Assembly: GCF_000801105.2 (NCBI RefSeq)
Contig: NC_079515.1
Span: 32,635,407 to 32,699,406, forward strand
DNA length: 64,000 nt
Source: Raphanus sativus
Taxonomy: Eukaryota > Streptophyta > Magnoliopsida > Brassicales > Brassicaceae
Direction: 5' to 3'
The position numbers and the translations under genes were made by a program. The notes below the pieces were generated by a model. The model made no database searches and was not told the DNA's origin. It was given only the letters and a program-made list of their open reading frames with translations. Below are positions 13,439-25,599 of this stretch, piece by piece; position 1 is the stretch's first letter; each line of letters begins with the position of its first letter.

Positions 13439-14329
13439 TTATGGTTGGTCTTGTTCATGATGAAAGGAAGAAGGCTGTGGAGGAGGAGGAGGAGGATGGA
13501 GAGTTTGATTCTGATGCTGGTGAAGTGGCGGGGAGGACGACGACTTACCAAGAGTGTGTTTGTTGTTATGCAACCAAACCTTAAGAACTTGTCTCGGAAC
13601 ACCAGTCTCTTGACAAAATCTCTGGATCACTTCATCATCTTGTCTCTGAATTCTCCAGCCAATGGTCTCAGCTAAAGCTAACATCCTCTCCTTCTGCTCC
13701 GGCGTGAACTTAGTCCTAAACCTCTTCCTAATCCCACTTCCTCCTCCTCCTCCTCCTGCCTCCGCAGAAGAAGTCTCCATACGATCTTCTGATCTCTCTC
13801 TTTGTGGTGGAGGAGGAAGAGCTAGCTGAAGAGGAGGAGCCTGTGACGGCGGTGGTCGATAACTCACCGGAGCTGGAAGACGGTAGAATCCCGGCGGAGG
13901 AAGAGGCTGATGCGGTGGCGCGTGGTGGTGGTGGAAGTATGATAATTCCTTGCGGTGGAAGTTACGGTGACAGCCACAGGCGGCGCATTTTAGGGCGTCG
14001 ATGGTGCCTTCGATTCCAGCTGGCATAAACTCACCACAACCATCCACCGCGTGTCCTCCTATGTTCACCGCTTGGTTCTTGAGACACTCACGGAACCTAA
14101 ACCTGCTTCCTCCTCCTGAAGAACCACCGTGGACCACCATGAACCCTCCACCGCCTGTTGAGGTTGTTCCAGCCGTGTCGGGACTTACGGTTGTTGTCTT
14201 GAGGACGCGAGAAGGTGGATGAAGAGGTGGAGAGTCGTAAACGGCGTCGTCTTCTTCTTCTTCTTCTTCCTCGTGGAGATTCATTTCTTCTTCTTCTTCG
14301 TTGTTGTTGTTGTTGTCTGCAAAGTCCAT
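13439..14329 (-). CDS. HB25: Zinc-finger homeodomain transcription factor HB25/ZHD1
   Basis: A single uninterrupted exon of 296 aa, typical of the intronless plant ZF-HD family. An acidic N terminus (runs of N and E, residues 1-30) is followed by a Gly-rich spacer. The ZF-HD dimerisation zinc finger (about residues 77-130) has [30 protein letters not shown] and [14 protein letters not shown] with its Cys/His ligands. A His/Pro-rich linker leads to the divergent homeodomain (about 195-260): [20 protein letters not shown] and the recognition helix [15 protein letters not shown]. The C terminus HHEQDQP and overall layout match Arabidopsis AT5G65410 (279 aa); the extra length is in low-complexity His/Pro/Gln runs. 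It acts in the nucleus as a homo- or heterodimer; in Arabidopsis HB25 activates gibberellin synthesis and seed-longevity genes. It converges on CYCD4;1. Confidence 0.95.
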   Translation of the reverse strand: MDFADNNNNNEEEEEMNLHEEEEEEEDDAVYDSPPLHPPSRVLKTTTVSPDTAGTTSTGGGGFMVVHGGSSGGGSRFRFRECLKNQAVNIGGHAVDGCGEFMPAGIEGTIDALKCAACGCHRNFHRKELSYFHHHHAPPHQPLPPPGFYRLPAPVSYRPPPSQAPPLQLALPPPPQRERSEDRMETSSAEAGGGGGGSGIRKRFRTKFTPEQKERMLALAETIGWRIQRQDDEVIQRFCQETGVPRQVLKVWLHNNKHTLGKSSSSPPLHQHQNQTLHPPPPPPQPSSFHHEQDQP

Positions 14330-14366
14330 TGGTGAGATAGGTGAAAACTACGTCGTTTTTTTTGTT

Positions 14367-14385
14367 GAGAGAGAGAGAGAGAGAG
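14367..14385. repeat. (GA)n microsatellite in the HB25 5' leader
   Basis: About nine GA units lie 38 bp upstream of the HB25 ATG (CT-rich on the coding strand). Such GAGA tracts are common in plant 5' leaders and are bound by BPC proteins. Confidence 0.7.
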
Positions 14386-15342
14386 GAAGTTTCAAGAAGG
14401 AGAAGAAATACTAAAAGAGAGTGTGGACATCAAAGGTTTTATCTTCTCTCTTTTATCTCATCTCTTTGGAATTGAGAGATTTGAGAAAGTGTTTATTTTA
14501 TGTTTTTGCTATATTACATTCTTTGTTATTGGAAATCGGAATCTTATAAATCTGTCCTCAACCACACTTTGTAACGCTCTCTTTTATCTTTTACAATTGT
14601 TTTTTTTTTTAACTTTAATATAGCTGAGAAACCATTTACCCTGTTTTTTTGTCAACTAAGCAGTAGAAGTGTAGAACCAATGTACTTATCACTATTTTAT
14701 TACTTTTATCTCAATTAATTTGGTCGGACCGCTCTAAGAGACACAAATTTTAATCTTAGTTTGCATTAGTTGTTTCCTTTTTAAAATAAAAATACACATA
14801 CGAACTTAATCAATATACTACGATTTATTATATATATATAGATGGGTTAAAAGTTAAAACATTGTAATTTTGTGAGATTTTGATTGAAGAGTCAAAACTG
14901 GAAAATATGAATTTAGTGACTTATGGTTTGTGTTTTCTGGTTTACCTCTATGTATTGGCTTAATTGTTTTTTGTTCTTGTGTTTTAACTTTTTTATAAGA
15001 AACTAACGACACAAAATACAAATAGTTTAGCGATTGATTTTTAAAATAAAGCGAAGGGATAGTATTAGAGATAACTTTTTGGGAAACTAAAAAAGGGAAT
15101 AAAATATAAACACACGCGATAATTATATTTTTGTCCATATGCCAATAGTATATAGTATGCATTAATATTTCTGCGATAAAGTGATGGGCAGTCTAATCAC
15201 ATCAAAATCAGTAATGCCCTTAATAATTTCAAGGTCAGAATTTTTGTTGACAACTTTTCAGAATTATTTACTGAATAGTTCATTATAAATAAAATATACG
15301 TATATTTTAGTTTATTATTGGGTCACCAAATAAAGTGCCATT
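14386..15342. other. HB25 upstream region, no other gene
   Basis: AT-rich sequence that should contain the HB25 promoter (minus strand). No gene, transposon end or RNA gene was recognised. Confidence 0.45.
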
Positions 15343-15358
15343 AAGTACGTGTAAAGAT

Positions 15359-16500
15359 GGAGAAAAAGACAGAGTCCGAAGAGAAAAATGGGAGGTTAGA
15401 TCTGGTTAAGGTCGGCGTGTGTGGGCTCACACAGCCACGTCGGTCTTTGTCCTTTCATTAGCTTGAATTAGTAGTTGTTTTCATGGGGTTTTGTTTGAGA
15501 TTTCATTTGAGTAGTTGAGTGGTTGCGGTGGAAGAGGTTTACCGGTGAGTTCTCCGGTCAAAGCTATCAGATCTGTTTTATTGTGATGAAGAAGACGGTG
15601 GATCTACGGAGTAGTTTTCCTAAAATCGTCTTTTTCTCTGATTTTTTTGTCTTAGCTTCCGTTCAAATCTCGTCTTCCGGTGACCTAATCCTTCAACTCA
15701 CTTCAGTGTTTTGGGATCTCTTCGGTCTTCATTCTTCACTCGTCTAAGTCAGTTGGGTTGTTGGCTTCGGAGTAGCTGAATCTGAGACGTCCTTGGCTGG
15801 GTTTTAGTGTTTGTCCTCTCTTATCTTTGTTCGGTAACGGTGTAAGCGATGTGTGATGGTGGCGTGGTGGTGTGTGGTGAGAAGGACATGTGTAACATCT
15901 CTGAGAAATTTCAGGTTGCTTGTCCCATTCTTGAAAGGAGTCTTTCTCGCGGCCTTTGAATAAGAGTGTCTTCCGATTTGTCTTCTACTCTGTTGGTGGC
16001 CTCTGTTTGTTGAAATAAAGAGGTTGAGAGGTGTCGACGTTCCGATGAAGGTTCGCTTGAGGAAGGGGCGTGGTCCCGGGTGTTGTTCTTCTCTGTTATT
16101 GTGAAGTTTTTCTCATGGTTCTAGCTCGTTACCGTGAACTAGAGGTTCAGGTAAGTTTAGTCTTGTTTCGTTGTTTCGGCTACTGCATCGCTTCCTCTCT
16201 CTTGTGTGGTTTCGCTTGTGTGGTTTCTGCAAGAGTTCCGGCTGTTTCTAAGCTTAGATGGACTGGTATTGATTTTTCTTGTCAAGGTGTGTTTAAGGAT
16301 TCGGTTGGAAAAGTGTAGAGACCTCTAGTAATTCTGTAGTTTTTTGTAAATGTCACCCTTTGTTTGGGTTCGTGTCTTCCTGTTATGGACTATGTTTCCA
16401 GGGATTGTAAGATTTGTCCGCTGGTTTTATGATTTTAATCTTGTATGTTGTTGCCCTTGTGGCAACGAATGAAATGAATCAACTTTGACGGGAAAAAAAA
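15359..16500 (+). mobile_element. Non-autonomous non-LTR retroposon, ~1.14 kb
   Basis: The element is bounded by the 16-bp direct repeat AAGTACGTGTAAAGAT at 15343-15358 and 16499-16514 and ends in a short poly(A). Its base composition (GT-rich, about 45% GC) contrasts with the AT-rich flanks. The 3' region, with GAATGAAATGAATCA then TTTGACGGG and A8, resembles plant LINE 3' ends, but no reverse transcriptase or endonuclease frame is present; reading frames are short and broken. I infer an internally deleted LINE or a long SINE-like or retroposed transcript. Confidence 0.75.
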
Positions 16501-16660
16501 GTACGTGTAAAGATAATTTGCGAAAGTTGAAAGATGAAACGTATGAGGTGATCATTTCCCAGCATTCAGTCATCTGATAAATTAACACGTGCTGAAGTTA
16601 AATCTACGGCACCAGATTTTCGTTTTAAAATTTATAATTTTTATATCATCAACAGTTTTA

Positions 16661-16929
16661 GAGCACCATTAACGCAGTAGTTAGTGGTGGTGCTTAGTAT
16701 TTTTTTAATTAGAAAAAGCAGGAAAGAGAAAGAGAAGAAGAAGAAACCAGAAAGAAAAACGCTTGTTCAAGCGGCGTTGTTTCAGCTTTTTGCGGGCCCC
16801 ACCGACGTGTGGTGGCCTGCGATTGGTTCCCTTTCTATTTTTTTTTTTTTTTTTTAATTCAAACAAAACAAAATTAAAAAAAAAAAAAAAATTAAGCAAC
16901 CCAAGAGGGTGGCTGGGTTGATGATGCTC
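16661..16929. mobile_element. PIF/Harbinger (Tourist-like) MITE, 269 bp
   Basis: The TIR GAGCACCATTAACGCAG at the left pairs with GAGCATCATCAACCCAG (reverse complement of the right end). It is flanked by the 3-bp duplication TTA (16658-16660, 16930-16932), the TWA target of PIF/Harbinger. The interior has long A and T runs and no coding capacity. Confidence 0.85.
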
Positions 16930-17305
16930 TTAAATGACAGTGTCTTCGTAAATTCAGGCGAGTGTAATTTGTCTCGTCAACACGAAATTGCATGATGAAT
17001 ATATTACACAATGTATTTGTAATAACCATGAAAATATGGTGGACGTGATATAATAAATTCTTTTACTCCAAACGTTGGTATTTTTTGTTTTGTTTTCTTC
17101 GAAGGGAGTACAATGTGGCATTACTTCGTATCTACTATCTACAGATGCATAATAGACAACATCATATTGCAAGAATATAAGAACGCGAGAATGAAAGCAA
17201 CATTAGCAGTCATTAGTATTCAAATATTAGATCCAATCTCGTTGAAGAAAGAACATGATCTTGCAAAAATAAATCATTCGAAAACTGAAAAACCAGAAAA
17301 CAAAT

Positions 17306-17341
17306 GTGTTGGGGTGTTTTACCAAAAAAAGTGTTGGGGTG
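17306..17341. repeat. Micro-insertion with 11-bp target duplication
   Basis: GTGTTGGGGTG is exactly repeated at 17306-17316 and 17331-17341, flanking TTTTACCAAAAAAA (14 nt). Confidence 0.6.
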
Positions 17342-17729
17342 CAAACTAAACATTTTAGAAATAATATAGCTGACTGTTCCTATCAGAATAACAGTGTGTA
17401 AAAATTAGACAACAGTTGTGTCGCATTATATAATAAATGCGAATGTTTTGTAGGGCCTCGGATTACGGAAAGTAAAGTCTGTAAAGATTAAGAGTGAATA
17501 AAACAACTCATTTGATATGAAACGAAGGTAAAAGTAAAGTAAAATTTTTATGTTAACTCACAGAAAATATAAATTAAAAACGGACTCTGAAGAAGAAATC
17601 AGACATGAGCAAATGGATACTGAAAGACGTTTGAGATGACATGCACTTGTCAGCTGCCGGGAAACCGCTTTCCTACGTGGAGACACGCAGAGTATTGGTC
17701 TCACGTTCATTATTCATATAAACGAAATA

Positions 17730-17771
17730 ATTTTCACATTTTTTTTTTTGTAAAACATCATTTTCACATTT
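17730..17771. repeat. Micro-insertion with 12-bp target duplication
   Basis: ATTTTCACATTT is exactly repeated at 17730-17741 and 17760-17771, flanking 18 nt that on the minus strand read GATGTTTTAC then poly(A). Confidence 0.6.
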
Positions 17772-18896
17772 CAAATTTTACTTACTGCGCACATATATAT
17801 TTGATCATTTGATGTATATGGTAATCACAACTAATATCATATAAAATTATAAATCATGAAAAAGTGTTCATGGTGAAAAAACTAATTGTACTTTTGTTTC
17901 GAATTTTTTTTTGTGAGCAAACAAATATTTTTATTTGCATTGAGAATATATGGAAAACAAAAGAAAAAATATGACTAAACGAAACAACTGATTGAAGATG
18001 TAAACAGTTAAAGCAAAGGAGGTTGCCAGAAAAAAAACAAAGCTTTGCAAGCGTGAGAATCCAGCTTTATGTTGGTTTATAATGCTTAATTGTCACGACC
18101 CATGTTTCGAAATCTATTATATATCTTGCCTATGTGTAATCATAGGATTTGTAATTCGATATGTTAAATCAATTATATATCATAATAAAGTATAAAATAT
18201 GAATTTTGACTCTTTTAAAAGAATAAGAGACTAAAAAGCAACCGACAAGGCTAGGTTAATAGGGCTTGAGGGTAGATTGAAAAAGAAGTAAGACTTTGGT
18301 AACAAGTGGAACTTATAGATTATGATGAGAATCCATTTGACCATTAATACTTGCATCAAAAGGACAATAATTTAACTCCTCTTCTTTAGTGCATCACCAT
18401 TCTTTTTTCACCCATCATTTTTCAAATAAAAAAGTAGGAAATCTATATAAAGTGGCATCTCTCCTGTTTAATAGAACTCGAGTGTCTGCAAATACATATA
18501 TAAGCTCATAAGATATAAATTTTTTGTAAAAACAAGAAGAGACATATATCTTAATTTTACTTATGCGGTTTTGATAATCCAACGAGCAATTAAGGATTAC
18601 TAATTTGAGTTTTCTTATCAACCGAGTTTCCATATAGTGTGCCCACTTGTGTGACGGATCACCACTGGCTCTACAAATTAATGATCCCGCGAGAACTTCA
18701 CTTTATGTTTTCAGAATTACAGTCTCTACATGCATGCTCAGTTAAGATTTCAAATATTATAGACAAGTGTCTCCAAAGTCATATTTGGTCATTCGATAAA
18801 AACAGCGAAAACCATTCAAGATGTTGTAGCAGAGAAGCTCTAACGAGGATTTGAAACTATGTTAACATAAAGAGAAGCTCTAGTTAGCTTCTATTT

Positions 18897-18945
18897 TACC
18901 CATTACTCTCTCTCTTTTTTTTGCTAACTACCCATAACTCTCTCT
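18897..18945. repeat. Micro-insertion with 17-bp target duplication
   Basis: TACCCATWACTCTCTCT at 18897-18913 and 18929-18945 (16/17) flanks 15 nt, minus strand GTTAGC then poly(A). Confidence 0.5.
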
Positions 18946-19114
18946 CTCTCTCTCGATATTGGCGATATCAAAGCTTAATAAAAAAAAACTTTCCATTTGA
19001 TCAGCAGATCAGTGCATTTAATCGAGTCAAGGACATGCAGTCCTGTACCTGTACGTTGTTCCGGGTAACCTATGAAGTGGAGTGACAGACAACGAACTGG
19101 AGATGAGAATGCAC

Positions 19115-19404
19115 TGTAAGACAAGCCCACTATGCCAAGGCCCTAGAAGAGCCCAAGACTCATTTCCCTCGTCGTCTTCCTGTTTTGTCTGGTTGTAGAG
19201 ATGAAGAGAGGAGTACGGAGAACCGTTACGCTCCATTGCTGTCACTCTGTGCTGGCTAAAGACCATTTTCACTTTATGAGCTGTAGATTCAAATGTATCT
19301 AGATCCTTCGCTAAGTCTCTATATATTATCTTGTAATCTCCCTCATTTGATGTATTCAGAAAAGTATTATTCAGTCATCTTTGAGTCCTCTGTTTACACT
19401 ATCA
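19115..19404 (+). repeat. Copia 5' LTR
   Basis: 290 bp, TGTAAGACAAGCCC to TTTACACTATCA. It contains TATATATTA near 19320, a plausible promoter. Its differences from the 3' LTR are four C/T changes. Confidence 0.95.
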
Positions 19405-19416
19405 TGGTATCAGAGC
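19405..19416 (+). other. Copia primer-binding site
   Basis: TGGTATCAGAGC immediately follows the 5' LTR. It complements the 3' end of initiator tRNA-Met, the usual primer of plant copia elements. Confidence 0.9.
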
Positions 19417-19444
19417 CTGGTTTTAACCTTAACAGGTGCTTTCA

Positions 19445-22400
19445 ATGGCGGATCCTCAGAATCCCTATCCGTTCCCGAGCAAGGTTCATGTCGTGAGCTC
19501 TGTTACTCTAAAGCTCACTGACAACAACTACTTGCTCTGGAAAACCCAGTTCGAGTCACTCCTCTCCAGTCAAAAGCTTCTCGGTTTCGTCAATGGTGGT
19601 GTCACTCCTCCTCCGGCAACTCACACGGTTGTTCGTGATGCTCAAGACGTTGTTGAAGCCAATCCTCTGTTTGAAGCGTGGTTTTGTACAGACCAGTTAG
19701 TGCATTCGTGGCTGTTTGGTACTCTGTCTGAAGAAGTTCTCGGTTCGGTACACACACTTGCGACTTCTCGTGATGTCTGGGTCTCTCTTGCCGACAACTT
19801 CAACAAAAGCTCTCTCTCCAGAGAGTTTTCTCTGCGTCGAACACTGCAGTTGCTCACAAAGAAAGACAAGACACTAGCTGTATACTGTCGGGACTTCAAA
19901 TCCATCTGTGACTCGCTTAGTGCTATTGGGAAACCCATAGAGGAATCCATGAAAATCTTTGGGTTTCTCAATGGTCTAGGTAGAGAATATGACCCTATTA
20001 CCACAGTGATTCAGAGTTCGTTGACAAAGTTCCCAGCCCCAACGTTTAATGATGTGGTCTCTGAAGTGCAGAGCTTTGATGCGAAGCTCCAATCCTATGA
20101 AGAAGCCTCCTCAGTGAACCCTCATGTCGCTTTCAACACTCAGACTACAGAACAGAGAGCTCAACCCCCTCCCTACAATCAGAACTACCGTGGTCGAGGT
20201 CGTTCCAACTTTTACAGAGGTCGTGGGGGCTACACAAGTAGAGGACGTGGTTTTTCTCAGCATCAAACTCCTCCCAACAACAACCAAGGTGAGCGTCCTG
20301 TGTGTCAGATTTGTGGGAGAGTTGGTCATACGGCTATCAAGTGCTACAACCGGTTTGATAATAACTATCAACCCCCTCAAGCCTTCTCGTCTCAGCGTGT
20401 ATCTGATGGTAGTGAATGGTATCCTGACTCTGGCGCCACTGCTCACGTCACTGCTTCAACTGCTAACCTCCAAGGAGTTCACCCCTACGAAGGCAATGAT
20501 GCAGTTATGGTAGGTGATGGTGCTTATATGCCTATCACTCATGTCGGCTCAGCCACCATTTCCTCTGCTACAGGTACTGTAACTTTAAATGAGGTGTTAG
20601 TGTGTCCAACAATACAAAAGTCTCTACTGTCAGTATCTAAGATTTGTGAAGATTATCAGTGTGGTGTTTTCTTTGATGCTAAAAACGTTTATCTGATTGA
20701 TCTCCAAAAGGGGAAAGTGGTGACAAAGGGCCCAAGAAGTAAAGGACTTTATATGTTGAAGAGCTCAGAGTTTGCAGTGTACTTCTCAGATCGTCAAAAT
20801 GCAGCCTCTGAAGACAAGTGGCATCTTCGTCTTGGTCACGCTAACTCTCGAGTGCTTCAACAACTACAATCCAGCAAGGTGATTCAAGTTAATAAGAGCA
20901 AAACTGCCTCCATTTGTCAGCCTTGCCAGATGGGGAAGAGTTCCAAGTTACAGTTTTTTAGATCAGATTCTCATGTGTCTTTACCCCTTCAGAGGATTCA
21001 TTGTGACCTATGGGGGCCCTCTCCTGTTAGTTCCAGTCAGGGTTTCCGTTTTTATGCAGTGTTTATCGATGATTGTACACGTTACTCGTGGTTCTATCCA
21101 CTTCATAATAAAGCTGAGTTATTTGAAGTGTTCACTGCATTTGTCAAACTTGTTGAGAATCAGTTCAGTACTACAATCAAAGAATTTCAATCTGATGGTG
21201 GTGGAGAGTTTGTTAATCATAAGATGCAGAGGTTCATGATAGGAAAAGGGATACTACACAAGATTTCTTGTCCTCACACGCCTGAGCAGAATGGTTTGGC
21301 AGAGAGGAAGCATCGTCACTGTGTGGAACTAGCTCTCTCGATGATGTTCCATAGTCATCTCCCACTGCATCTCTGGGTTGAAGCCTTCTCTACTGCCAAC
21401 TATATCATCAATTTGCTGCCTTCCTCTGCTCTTGGGAATCAAAGTCCGTTTGAAAAGCTATTCAAGAAGTCACCAAACTATGATGTACTAAGAGTGTTCG
21501 GTTCGGCGTGCTATCCATGTCTTCGGCCTCACCAAGCTCATAAACTAGAGCCTAAGTCCCTAGAATGCATCTTTGTAGGCTACAGCAACCAACACAAAGG
21601 ATATAGGTGCCTCTACCCACCCACTGGAAGAGTTTACATTTCGAGGCATGTAATCTTTGATGAAGCAGTTCTACCTTTCAAAGCGAGTTATAAACATCTT
21701 GTGCCTCGCTACGAAACTTCTCTGCTCAAAGCTTGGCAGGCTGCAACATCCTCTAAAGTCCCACCTTCTGAACCTGAACAGATCTCGAGATTTCTGACTA
21801 TCCCTCCACTACAACAACCTGTGGAAATAGCTCCAGCTGCTCAGCCGGTTCCAGCTGCAGCAGAAGTGGTCCCTCCCCCTCTCAATGTGCAAGCTGCTCC
21901 TGTTCCTCCAATTGCTAATCCTCAGGCACCAAATTTTCACTCTATGCAGACTAGAAGCAAAGCTGGAGTGAGTAAACCCAACAAGCGCTATGCTCTCTTG
22001 GCTACTAGACGTTCAACAGGCTTACCAAAGAATATTGCAGAGGCTATGAAGCATCCTGGTTGGAACAAAGCTGTCACCACTGAGATTGAAAATATCCACA
22101 TGCTTGATACTTGGTCCTTGGTTCCACCAACAGAAGACATGAACATTTCACTAGTCGTTGGGTTTACTCTGAGAAGTTGAATCCTGATGGAACGGTTAAA
22201 AAGCTGAGAGCTCGTCTTGTGGGCAAAGGTTATGAACAAGAAGAAGGTTATGACTATCTGGAAACATTCAATCCAGTCGTCCGCACAGCAACGATAAGAC
22301 TAATGCTTCAGACGGCTGTTTCTAAGAAGTGGTCAATCCGACAGCTGGATGTTACTAGTGCTTTCCTTCATGGGGATCTCAAAGAACCGGTTTACATGTA

Positions 22401-23706
22401 TCAACCGGAAGGGTTTATCGATGCTGACCGTCCTCAGTATGTCTGTAAGCTCAAGAAGGCGTTATATGGTCTCAAACAAGCTCCACGGGCTTGGTTTGAT
22501 ACATTCAGTACCTTTATGATTGAGTATGGTTTTGAATGTAGCAAGTCGGATCCTTCTCTGTTTACATATCATCAAGGAGAACACTCTATGGAGTTGCTCC
22601 TGTACGTAGACGATATGCTTCTAACAGGAAGTGATGACAGTCTTATCCAACAGCTGACTGATGCACTATCTGTGCAATTCTCCATGAAGGATATGGGACT
22701 TCCTACTTACTTCCTTGGTATTGAGATGGTCACTCACAAGGATGGGATCTTTCTCCATCAGAGAGCTTATACTGAAGATATTCTGCATCAAGCGTCTATG
22801 AGTGACTGTAATCCGATGCCTACTCCGCTTCCTCAAAGAGTTGAACACTTGGATAGCAGTCCCTTTCCTGAGCCTACATACTATAGAAGCTTGGCTGGCA
22901 AGTTACAATACCTGACTATTACTCGCCCTGATATCCAGTTTGCGGTGAACTTCATCTGTCAAAAGATGCATGAGCCCACTGAATCTGACTTTGCTCTTCT
23001 CAAGCGGGTTTTGCGATATCTCAGAGGAACCAGTGATCTTGGACTGCACATCAAGGCTGATACAACTATGTCTCTGTTAGCCTATTGTGATAGTGATTGG
23101 GCAGGATGTCAAGCCACTAGGAGATCCACTACAGGCTTCTGCACGTATCTTGGTTCAAATCTCCTATCCTGGTCAGCTAAGAGACAAGAGACTGTCTCGA
23201 GATCTTCCACTGAAGCCGAATATAGAGCCCTTGCCACCACTGCTCAGGAAATTACTTGGCTATCTCAGTTACTGCGGGACTTTCGTATTTCTCAGCCTCA
23301 TGCTACTCCTCTGCTGTGTGATAACCTCTCCGCTGTTTACCTCACGACAAACCCGGCTCTTCACAAGCGATCTAAACACTTTGACTTGGATTATCACTAC
23401 ATCAGGGAGCAAGTGGCGTTGGGCTTGATCGAAACCAAACATATTCCAGCTGCTCTTCAAGTAGCAGACATCTTTACAAAACCGTTAACTCGCAAGGCGT
23501 TTGTTGATTTAAGAGGCAAACTTGGAGTGGCTGGACCACCCACCTCAAGTTTGAGGGGGGATGTAAGACAAGCCCACTATGCCAAGGCCCTAGAAGAGCC
23601 CAAGACTCATTTCCCTCGTCGTCTTCCTGTTTTGTCTGGTTGTAGAGATGAAGAGAGGAGTACGGAGAACCGTTACGCTCTATTGCTGTCACTCTGTGCT
23701 GGCTAA
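19445..23706 (+). pseudogene. Copia gag-pol polyprotein, frameshifted
   Basis: The frame from ATG 19445 starts MADPQNPYPF and runs to a stop at 22180. Its parts are: gag with a retrotransposon UBN2-like region (LTDNNYLLWKTQFESLL); an Arg/Gly-rich linker; a CCHC zinc knuckle CQICGRVGHTAIKC (~residue 287); a DSGAT protease active site (~328); gag-pre-integrase WHLRLGH (~459); and an integrase core with HCDLWGP, SDGGGEF and ERKH. The frame shifts near 22150, and the remainder reads on in another frame to 23706: reverse transcriptase QLDVTSAFLHGDL and YVDDMLLTGS, then RNase H with DSDWAGC and STEAEYRAL. The stop lies inside the 3' LTR. The order protease-integrase-RT-RNase H defines Ty1/copia. 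A single-base loss near 22150 explains the break; I saw no other stop. It could still supply or use proteins in trans. Confidence 0.93.
23547..23561 (+). other. Copia polypurine tract
   Basis: AAGTTTGAGGGGGGA directly precedes the 3' LTR and would prime plus-strand DNA synthesis. Confidence 0.85.
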
Positions 23707-23851
23707 AGACCACTTTCACTTTATGAGCTGTAGATTCAAATGTATCTAGATCCTTCGCTAAGTCTCTATATATTATCTTGTAATCTCCCTTATTTGATGT
23801 ATTCAGAAAAGTATTATTCAGTCATCTTTGAGTCCTCTGTTTACATTATCA
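23562..23851 (+). repeat. Copia 3' LTR
   Basis: 290 bp, TGTAAGACAAGCCC to TTTACATTATCA. The pol stop codon (23706) falls within it. Confidence 0.95.
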
Positions 23852-23856
23852 TGCAC

Positions 23857-24170
23857 TACGCAGCTTTGGGTTGTCGAAACATCAACCAGATAATTTTTGC
23901 TCACGATATTTATCACCAAGCTTAAGTACCTCTTCCTGCACTCCAGGAATGGCCGCAGATGGAAGCCCACAGCATGAACTGATAGCAAAATAAAATGGAT
24001 CAAGAGCACAGCTCCACATACTCGAAAAAATCGCATCAAGAATCCGTGGTTTATGATCCTGATGATATATACACATATGATCAGTACGGGAAAGCATACA
24101 AGAAAACCCCAGGAAACAGAACTAAAAAGATCATCAAAAGGTTCATTCGTTATCATGTTTCCTCAATATC
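23857..24170 (-). other. Unidentified gene-like sequence split by the copia insertion
   Basis: This segment and its continuation at 19020-19109 are less AT-rich than their surroundings. On the minus strand a frame at 24097-23882 reads CALDPFYFAISSCCG and AAIPGVQEEVLKLGDKYRE before a stop, with codon-like composition. I recognise no family. It could be a relict exon, for example of a neighbour missing here, or a fragment carried by an older transposon. Confidence 0.25.
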
Positions 24171-25599
24171 CAAGCAAATAAGCTTGTTTTTTAGTTCAAA
24201 AATAAAAGTAAAAATAATCCAAGCATTCTTCAAAATTCATGTGTTCTCTGAAACCAAGTACAAACACACAACTAAATCTAGTTATTTGCACACGCAGATT
24301 TATATACTAATCTCTCTGTTTTCCATGAGCTATATGCTATTTTCCATGCAAGATGACTTCTAACCAGGCCGGTGAAAAGCCATTTCTCACATGGGCTACC
24401 TTCCTCTTATCTGGGCTATTGCTGGTCCAACTTTTTATCGGTTACTATATACCTTAATAAAGTCGGAAATCTTAAATACGAAATAATTTAAACAAATTAA
24501 AGGATATTTACTCTGTCAGTATTAGATAGTTCAAGATTTCCGTTTGAAAAGGTGTTCTTGTAAGATGGGAGGGATTTGCAATGATTTAGGGCATGACTAA
24601 TTTTCTCGCTACCATCCGCAAATACAATTTTTGTTATTGATAGTGGTTAACAGCGTTTCGAAACAATCATATAAATCGTTATAAATCGCTCTCAACTTTT
24701 TAAAATCAAAAACTAGTTCTAGTTAGCATTTGCGGTTGTGGGTGGATAAATAAATATAAAATTATTTTTAAATATGTGAAATTTTTAAATTGAAATATTA
24801 TAAATAAAAATATATACATATTTATATATTACTATAAATTTACAAACAGTATCATAATTTGTTTTATAAAAACTTTAAACTAACTATTCATTATAATTTT
24901 TAAAACTTAATATACATACATATATAAAGATATACACATATATAAAACAAAACAAAATATTGTTTTATTTTCTTAAATATAAATCCTCAAAACAAGTTTT
25001 ATTAAAATTATTAACTTTCAACTAATTTAAAAAATTAAATAAATAAACATAATATTTTTATTAGTCATACTATATTGAAAATTATTATATTTTATTAGAA
25101 TAGTATGTTTTTGATATTTTTATAATGTTGAAATATGTTAAAATTTGTAATTTATTATTAAACTGTTGCAATATCTTATAATCAACCAGTCACAAATGTC
25201 CCACAATCGCAACAATTTTCAAACATTGTGCAAGTCATACAAAACCCGCTTTATTTGAACCAGTCGGACACTTAATGATTTAAACTTAAGTGAATTTTAG
25301 CCGAAATAATTTATTATTATTTTAGTTAAAAGATAAAATTTCATTCAATATCATAAAATTTGTATTTTTAAAATATTAAATTATTATTAATCAATTTTAG
25401 TGGGATACCAGAATAGTACTGAGATTTAGAAACAAAATAACGGCTAATCAAACCTAGACTAGATTTATCAATAAAGAAGGAAAAGGAATAATTAACAGTG
25501 ATTTTTTATTTTTAACTAAAAGCTATACCAAAATACTAGGTTCAAAATCAATAAGAATCTCATAAAAATCTCACCTTTTATTTTCTATAATAATAGTAA
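24171..25599. other. AT-rich intergenic repeat DNA
   Basis: No gene. A word such as GCATTTGCGGTTGTGGGTGG near 24726 and its weaker complement near 25200-25215 suggest an old terminal-inverted-repeat element, but I could not define borders. Confidence 0.35.

Larger units (their letters stand above)
16933..19109. other. Intergenic, no gene; three micro-insertions
   Basis: AT-rich, with no recognised gene. It contains micro-insertions at 17306-17341, 17730-17771 and 18897-18945 and a CT microsatellite near 18940-18953. The last ~95 bp before the copia element are less AT-rich and continue at 23852 (see that entry). Confidence 0.5.
19115..23851 (+). mobile_element. Full-length Ty1/copia LTR retrotransposon, 4737 bp
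   Basis: Two 290-bp LTRs (TG...CA) border an internal region with primer-binding site, gag-pol and polypurine tract in copia order. The 5-bp target duplication TGCAC (19110-19114, 23852-23856) is intact, so this is one undisturbed insertion. By eye the LTRs differ at four positions (about 98.6% identical), pointing to insertion within roughly the last million years (inference from usual plant rates). It splits an unidentified, less AT-rich sequence. It is not autonomous as it stands because pol is frameshifted. Confidence 0.97.
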
